Below are positions 59,832 through 64,000 of a stretch of 64,000 nucleotides of DNA, one piece after another. Below the pieces are notes generated by a model. That model saw only the letters and a program-made list of their open reading frames with translations. It ran no database searches and had not been told where the DNA came from. The DNA lies in assembly GCF_026344035.1 (NCBI RefSeq), contig NZ_JAPKND010000004.1, forward strand, positions 62,001-126,000, written 5' to 3'. Position 1 is the stretch's first letter. Each line of letters opens with the position of its first letter. The translations under genes were made by a program, and so were the position numbers. Origin of the DNA: Alcaligenes endophyticus. GTDB taxonomy: Bacteria; Pseudomonadota; Gammaproteobacteria; Burkholderiales; Burkholderiaceae_B.

Positions 59832-60409
59832 GCTGATTTCTGCCAACAATCGTAACGCCATTTCCAAGGAGCGATAGGTTTTGGTGAAGACCATAAACCG
59901 CGCTTATTCGTACGGGCCTGATCCTCCAAAGTAAGCATCTGCTTATCATGTAGGAAACGGCCTTTTTTTTCTTGATTGGCCCAGGCTAAACCCTGCTCTA
60001 CTAATATTTGATTCGCTGTCTGGCCATCAGGCAATAACACATCACAAATCGCCCTCTCGTAGTGATCATACTCATAGCAGCGTAGGTTTACACTGGACGC
60101 ATCCACCAGATCACTGAGTCTGCGTGCAGAGTGCTGAGCAAACTCCTGCCCAGGCTGCTGCGGGCTTTTATACATCTCGGGTGCATCTATGCTAGCTAAA
60201 CGCACACGCTGCGTCTTGCCATTGGATAGCCTTATGGTCAAGGTGTCGCCGTCGGCCACCCGTACCAAGGTGCCTGCCAGGGAAAAGCTACTTGGCGATG
60301 TCGTTGGTTCGTCTGACGGAGTTGCCAGCAACATAGCCAATACCGCCGCAAGCGCCACCGCATAGGCTGATACTTTTTTTTTCGACGTAAGCAGGGTATT
60401 TTTTTTCAA
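59825..60409 (-). CDS. staphylococcal-type nuclease, membrane anchored or exported
   Basis: An SNase-fold (TNase-like) protein. The preferred start is TTG 60409 (194 residues), giving MKKNTLLTSKKKVSAYAVALAAVLAMLL, an export signal or anchor; a start at 60445 is possible. The domain shows VADGDTLTIRL, RLASIDAPE (about 70-78, catalytic Arg/Asp/Glu) and the second arginine at YDHYERAICDV (Arg119). It probably acts outside the cytoplasm on nucleic acid, but some family members are not nucleases. It overlaps the binding-protein gene by 7 bases and follows the CorA gene. Confidence 0.85.
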   Translation of the reverse strand: MKKNTLLTSKKKVSAYAVALAAVLAMLLATPSDEPTTSPSSFSLAGTLVRVADGDTLTIRLSNGKTQRVRLASIDAPEMYKSPQQPGQEFAQHSARRLSDLVDASSVNLRCYEYDHYERAICDVLLPDGQTANQILVEQGLAWANQEKKGRFLHDKQMLTLEDQARTNKRGLWSSPKPIAPWKWRYDCWQKSAC

Positions 60410-60496
60410 GTAATAGACCCAGATGAAAAACCATGAAAACAACACAAGGCCTACAAATTATAGGTATTTATAGAACGCTGTCTACTCCGCCAAAAA

Positions 60497-61498
60497 TCAC
60501 AGCCACTTCATTTTTTTGAACTTCCAATACAAGGTGCCACAAACACCTCCCATCACACTGAGTATAAACGGGTACCCTAAAGTCCACTCTAACTCGGGCA
60601 TAATTTTAAAATTCATGCCATAGATACCCGCTAAAGCGGTGGGAACAGCCAAAATAGCAGCCCACGCAGCCAGTTTTCGTCCAGTGTCGGTCTGTTTCAT
60701 CTGCTCTATCATCATGCCCCCCTCAAAAGCAAAAGCGACCGCCTCCCTGAGCGCGTAAATGAACTCCGATGTACGACGCACACGATCTGACACTTCTAGG
60801 TAATAAGCACGAGCATGCACATCAATCACCTCGCTCTCGATACGCGATAAGCGCTGACAAATTTCTGCCAACGGAGTCACCACTGTATGAGTCCGCAAAA
60901 GATCACGGCGCAGACGATAAATTCGCCGTACATCCGTCTCGCGAAAGCCATGCAACAGGAACTGTTGCTCAATACTTTCTACGGCCCGCTCTAGCACATC
61001 TAGAGCCTGCAAATAATGATCAACGATCAAATCCAGCAGCTCTGAGGCCACGTAGTCGGGGCCTCGTGCTAATAAATCAGGGGCATTTTCTAAACGAGCG
61101 CGTAAATCGCTATGATGAATCAACGAGGAACGCCGGATAGTTAATAGAAAATTTTTACCAATGAGCAGTTGTGTCTCGCCAAAGACAGGACGCTTATCTT
61201 TGAGCCCGACCGTAATCACCACCACTAACAAAAAATCGCCATACTCAATCAGCTTAGGGCGCTTATGAGGAGTCAGCAGTTCTTCTATTGCATCGGCCGG
61301 TAGACCGTAAGCCTGCCCTGCCTCATGGAGCATCTGTGGCTCGGGATTATATAAGCCTGTCCACAGAAGCCCCTCTGCCTGAGCCAAAATTTTGGGCACT
61401 TCCCCAGTCTCTATCTGTCTAGCCGCTTGCCCCGGCCTGTACCAAACCTGTGCCCTAACGCCTATAGGCTTACTCTCTTGCTGCTTGCTGGCGGACAT
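60497..61498 (-). CDS. corA: CorA-type magnesium/cobalt (or other divalent) transporter
   Basis: A pentameric inner-membrane channel of the MIT superfamily. The 333-residue product is from ATG 61498 (MSASKQQES), while an upstream in-frame start at 61615 adds unconserved residues. There is a large cytoplasmic N-terminal domain and a long helix (about 150-270). Two C-terminal membrane helices flank the YGMNF motif (GMN at 294-296), ending in a basic KKMKW tail. The TTIR-like and ZntB-like features are not decisive, so the ion is unknown. The nuclease gene follows downstream. Confidence 0.92.
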   Translation of the reverse strand: MSASKQQESKPIGVRAQVWYRPGQAARQIETGEVPKILAQAEGLLWTGLYNPEPQMLHEAGQAYGLPADAIEELLTPHKRPKLIEYGDFLLVVVITVGLKDKRPVFGETQLLIGKNFLLTIRRSSLIHHSDLRARLENAPDLLARGPDYVASELLDLIVDHYLQALDVLERAVESIEQQFLLHGFRETDVRRIYRLRRDLLRTHTVVTPLAEICQRLSRIESEVIDVHARAYYLEVSDRVRRTSEFIYALREAVAFAFEGGMMIEQMKQTDTGRKLAAWAAILAVPTALAGIYGMNFKIMPELEWTLGYPFILSVMGGVCGTLYWKFKKMKWL

Positions 61499-61606
61499 AC
61501 CCTTTTTACTCCTGTCGCTATTTTTTATCCGATAATAGCAGCAAGCAGCTACCTTTATCAGGTACTTCCATCTTTTACTAATCCGCTTACAGACAAAGCA
61601 CCAACG

Positions 61607-61987
61607 ATGAAACAAACTTATTATTTACGCTGGGGCACATTTTTTCTCTTTATGGGCGTCGCCTGCGGTGCCTTTGGAGCCCATGCCTTGAAGGCTCGTG
61701 TTAGCAGTGTCGATCTGGACATCTGGCACACTGCGGTGCTCTATCAACTAATACACGGTGTGGGTTTGCTCGTTCTGTCTGTCTTACCTCTAGAGCGCTT
61801 TCGCCTTTCCCTCATTCGTTGGAGTGCACGTCTAATGGTGGCAGGTATTATACTTTTTTCGGGTAGCCTATATTTTCTAGTGTTGAGTCAAGTCAGGATG
61901 TTGGGGGCCGTAACCCCCTTGGGTGGAACGGCTCTTATGCTGGCGTGGCTATTACTTTTTATCGCCAGTTGTAAGCGTACAGGATAA
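61607..61987 (+). CDS. DUF423 small membrane protein
   Basis: A 126-residue inner-membrane protein with four predicted helices, family DUF423 (YwdK/YgdD type), function unknown. The signature LFMGVACGAFGAHALKARVSSVDLDIWHTAVLYQLIHG is near the N terminus and ITPLGG-like VTPLGGTALMLAW near the C terminus. ATG 61607 is chosen as the start of the family match. A longer frame from 61427 runs through the 5' end of divergent corA and is rejected. The ribosome site is poor. Confidence 0.88.
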   Translation: MKQTYYLRWGTFFLFMGVACGAFGAHALKARVSSVDLDIWHTAVLYQLIHGVGLLVLSVLPLERFRLSLIRWSARLMVAGIILFSGSLYFLVLSQVRMLGAVTPLGGTALMLAWLLLFIASCKRTG

Positions 61988-62068
61988 CGATAGTCGAGCT
62001 ATTTCTATAACTTGCCTTTTACTCGCTACACTAGGCACTATCCCCTTCACCCATCCTATGGAGCGACG

Positions 62069-63100
62069 ATGACTTCCAGCACCTTAACGGCCGCCCTACG
62101 TGCCCTACCTAAAGCAGAATTACATTTACACATAGAAGGCACCCTTGAGCCTGAACTCATTTTCGCACTCGCTCAACGCAATCAGCAGACTTTACCCTAT
62201 CCCGACATTGCCAGCTTGCGGGCAGCTTACAGCTTCACTAACTTGCAGTCGTTCTTAGACTTGTATTATGCCGGTGCCCAAGTACTACAAACAGAGCAAG
62301 ATTTCTACGACATGAGCATGGCTTATCTGCAACGCGTGCATCAAGATGGCGCCGTACACGTAGAAATCATGTTCGATCCACAAACTCATACAAGTCGCGG
62401 CATTGACATTGAAGTCGTGTTTGCAGGACTAGCACGGGCCCTACGCCAAGCACGTACAGAACTAGGCCTTAGCAGTTATCTGATTATGAGCTTTCTGCGG
62501 CATCTGAGCGAAGCCGATGCTTTCGCCTGTTTAGAATCCGCCCTTCCCCTACGCGAACAATATGCAGACCTCTGGATCGCCATCGGCCTGGATTCGGCCG
62601 AACTAGGCAATCCCCCAGAAAAGTTTCAACGTGTCTTTGAACGCTGTAAAGAGTTAGGTTTCAGACTGGTCGCCCATGCTGGTGAGGAAGGCCCCGCAGA
62701 CTATGTACGCGACGCCCTAGACCTACTACAAGTAGAGAGAATCGACCACGGCATACGCAGCGAGGAAGATCCAGCCCTAATGATGCGCCTGCGCAGCCAG
62801 GCCACACCCCTTACTGTGTGCCCTCTCTCCAATCTACGCTTAAAAGTCGTTAATGACCTCACACAACATAATCTTAAGCGATTGCTAGACCAAGGATTGT
62901 GCGTGACGATCAACTCAGACGATCCTGCTTATTTTGGTGGGTATCTGCTGGATAACTACACGCAAACGATCGACGCACTGGATTTAACAGACGTAGAAAT
63001 ACGTCAACTCGCTGCCAATAGCATCAACGCCAGCTTTCTACCCCCAGAACAAAAACAACACTGGCTAAGCAAAATTTCTCAAAGCCCCTTGCCTGCATGA
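62069..63100 (+). CDS. adenine deaminase (Add-like family, ADE type)
   Basis: A zinc-dependent purine deaminase of the adenosine/adenine deaminase family. The 343-residue product from ATG 62069 has GGAG five bases upstream. It has the metal motif LPKAELHLHIEGTLEPEL and HAGEEGPADYV, then ERIDHG and NSDDPAYFGGY. FDPQTHTSRGI and LDLYYAGAQVLQTEQDFYD match my memory of the Pseudomonas protein PA0148, shown to act on adenine rather than adenosine; this makes it more likely adenine deaminase. A start at 62012 is rejected. It overlaps the glycosylase gene by four bases. Confidence 0.85.
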   Translation: MTSSTLTAALRALPKAELHLHIEGTLEPELIFALAQRNQQTLPYPDIASLRAAYSFTNLQSFLDLYYAGAQVLQTEQDFYDMSMAYLQRVHQDGAVHVEIMFDPQTHTSRGIDIEVVFAGLARALRQARTELGLSSYLIMSFLRHLSEADAFACLESALPLREQYADLWIAIGLDSAELGNPPEKFQRVFERCKELGFRLVAHAGEEGPADYVRDALDLLQVERIDHGIRSEEDPALMMRLRSQATPLTVCPLSNLRLKVVNDLTQHNLKRLLDQGLCVTINSDDPAYFGGYLLDNYTQTIDALDLTDVEIRQLAANSINASFLPPEQKQHWLSKISQSPLPA

Positions 63101-63663
63101 GCTATCAAGCACTACATCGTGATTTTTATCACCGCGACCCCCGTGTGGTCGCGGTTGAGTTACTAGGTAAATACCTGATCCACGAACACGCCGGGCAAGC
63201 TTGTCAAATAGCCCGCATCGTAGAAACAGAAGCCTATCTAGGACCTCATGATAAAGCTGCACACAGTTCCAAAGGCCGAACCGCACGCACCGAAGTCATG
63301 TTTGGAGAACCGGGGCACGCGTATATTTACCTTATCTACGGCATGCATCACTGCTTAAATGTCGTCACGCAACAAGCTGGGCTAGCCTCGGCGGTCCTGC
63401 TACGGGCCTTGGAACCTGTCAGTGGCGTGACGCTAGCCACCCATGGCCCTGGACGCCTGTGTAAGGCTATGCATATTAACCGTGAACTTAACGGCACGGA
63501 CTTATGTCATGGCCCCCTATGGATAGCCGATGCCCCTGCCTTAAAAAGCTCAACGATCCATGCCGGCCCCAGAATAGGTATAGACTACGCACAGGATTGG
63601 GCCTTGGCTCCTTTACGTTACTGCATCGCCAATCACCCCCACCTTTCACGAAAATCACCTTAA
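63097..63663 (+). CDS. 3-methyladenine DNA glycosylase (AAG/MPG type)
   Basis: This enzyme removes alkylated and deaminated purines in base-excision repair. The 188-residue AAG-family protein begins MSYQALHRDFYHRDPRVVAVELLGK. It has the active-site block ARIVETEAYLGPHDKAAHSSKGRT (catalytic Glu near residue 47) and YLIYGMHHCLNVV with the intercalating Tyr region. GPGRLCKAMHINRELNG and the C-terminal GPRIGIDYAQDWALAPLRY complete the family. It overlaps the deaminase gene by four bases. Confidence 0.95.
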   Translation: MSYQALHRDFYHRDPRVVAVELLGKYLIHEHAGQACQIARIVETEAYLGPHDKAAHSSKGRTARTEVMFGEPGHAYIYLIYGMHHCLNVVTQQAGLASAVLLRALEPVSGVTLATHGPGRLCKAMHINRELNGTDLCHGPLWIADAPALKSSTIHAGPRIGIDYAQDWALAPLRYCIANHPHLSRKSP

Positions 63664-63735
63664 CTAGCTATAGGCGAGAACATATCACTGACGCTATCAT
63701 AATAGCTATACCTTTACATATTTAAGGAGTAGATG

Positions 63736-64000
63736 ATGACTCTGAAAATGTTCCCCGTCATCGCTGTGATAAGCTTGCTAGCCTCCTGTGCAAGCACCAA
63801 AGAACCCAACTCGCCACGTGCCCACACGTCGCTTAGCTCACAAGGCTGCCGTGCAAGTCAGGTCAATATTATTGGTCAAACCGCCAGCGAAACAACGCTC
63901 AAACGAGCCCAAGAACAAGCTGGGGCTGATAAGCTTCGCGTCATGCAGCCCGACCGTATGTACACCACCGATTACGATCCGACTCGCTTATCAGTACGAG
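63736..64000 (+). CDS. I78-inhibitor-like lipoprotein (3' end missing)
   Basis: Open frame from ATG 63736 to the right edge (88 codons seen). AAGGAG at 63724-63729 is six bases upstream, deciding this ATG over the one at 63733. A signal peptide ends in lipobox LASC (Cys18), so the protein is an exported lipoprotein. The mature part GCRASQVNIIGQTASETTL ... RVMQPDRMYTTDYDPTRLSV resembles the peptidase inhibitor I78 family (GQ near the start, TxDYxxxRL near the end), whose members inhibit serine proteases. The call is moderate. Confidence 0.75.
   Translation, partial: MTLKMFPVIAVISLLASCASTKEPNSPRAHTSLSSQGCRASQVNIIGQTASETTLKRAQEQAGADKLRVMQPDRMYTTDYDPTRLSVR

Overview
The window looks like a chromosomal core segment of a betaproteobacterium, most likely family Alcaligenaceae (a relative of Paenalcaligenes, Advenella or Bordetella), with base composition near half G+C by eye. 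The clues are gene families and order: a class I PHA synthase cluster with PhaR, EarP beside an arginine-type EF-P, the order odhA/sucA-sucB-lpdA-zapE, gntR-sdhCDAB-sdhE-gltA divergent from mdh, a PrpR-driven prpBC pair and a DUF2863 protein. There is no prophage, insertion sequence or CRISPR array.

Layout. 1-7.6 kb (minus strand): translation and RNA genes infB (cut by the left edge), nusA, rimP, then rluB and scpB. 7.7-8.6 kb: two identical initiator tRNA-Met genes about 700 bp apart, each with its own promoter and terminator, around an unexplained spacer with repeats. 8.7-12.9 kb: a FemAB/GNAT-like protein and the PHA genes phaR, phaB, phaC. 13-17.7 kb: pgeF-rluD divergent from bamD, then a YoaA/DinG helicase. 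17.8-20.7 kb: tex with a small unknown partner. 20.8-29.1 kb (minus): trpS, zapE, lpdA, sucB, sucA. 29.6-34.8 kb: maeB, a lactate permease and its divergent FadR-type regulator.

35-49.9 kb is dominated by the TCA and methylcitrate cycles: gltA, sdhE, sdhB, sdhA, sdhD, sdhC and a HutC-type GntR regulator on the minus strand, mdh divergent, prpR divergent from prpB-prpC, two small unknown genes, and acnB. The same 20-base palindrome lies 3-4 bases upstream of good -35 boxes before both mdh and acnB. This suggests one regulator, plausibly the adjacent GntR protein, joins these loci into a regulon. A textbook sigma-54 promoter precedes prpB.

50-53.5 kb holds DUF2863, earP, efp and DUF1178. 53.5-61.5 kb (minus) is a tightly overlapping set: a CorA-type transporter, a membrane-anchored staphylococcal-type nuclease and a four-gene peptide/Yej-like ABC importer. 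61.6-64 kb (plus): DUF423, an adenine-deaminase-type enzyme, 3-methyladenine glycosylase and a lipoprotein cut by the right edge.

Functionally the segment covers oxidation of lactate, propionate and C4 acids through a nearly complete TCA set (citrate synthase, aconitase B, 2-oxoglutarate dehydrogenase, succinate dehydrogenase, malate dehydrogenase, malic enzyme), carbon storage as PHA, and the central translation and elongation factors. I see no convincing novel defence or mobile system. The most interesting signals are regulatory: the shared palindrome, the terminator-like hairpin next to the rimP start, and the paired LldR-like operators. The tRNA spacer is also unexplained.
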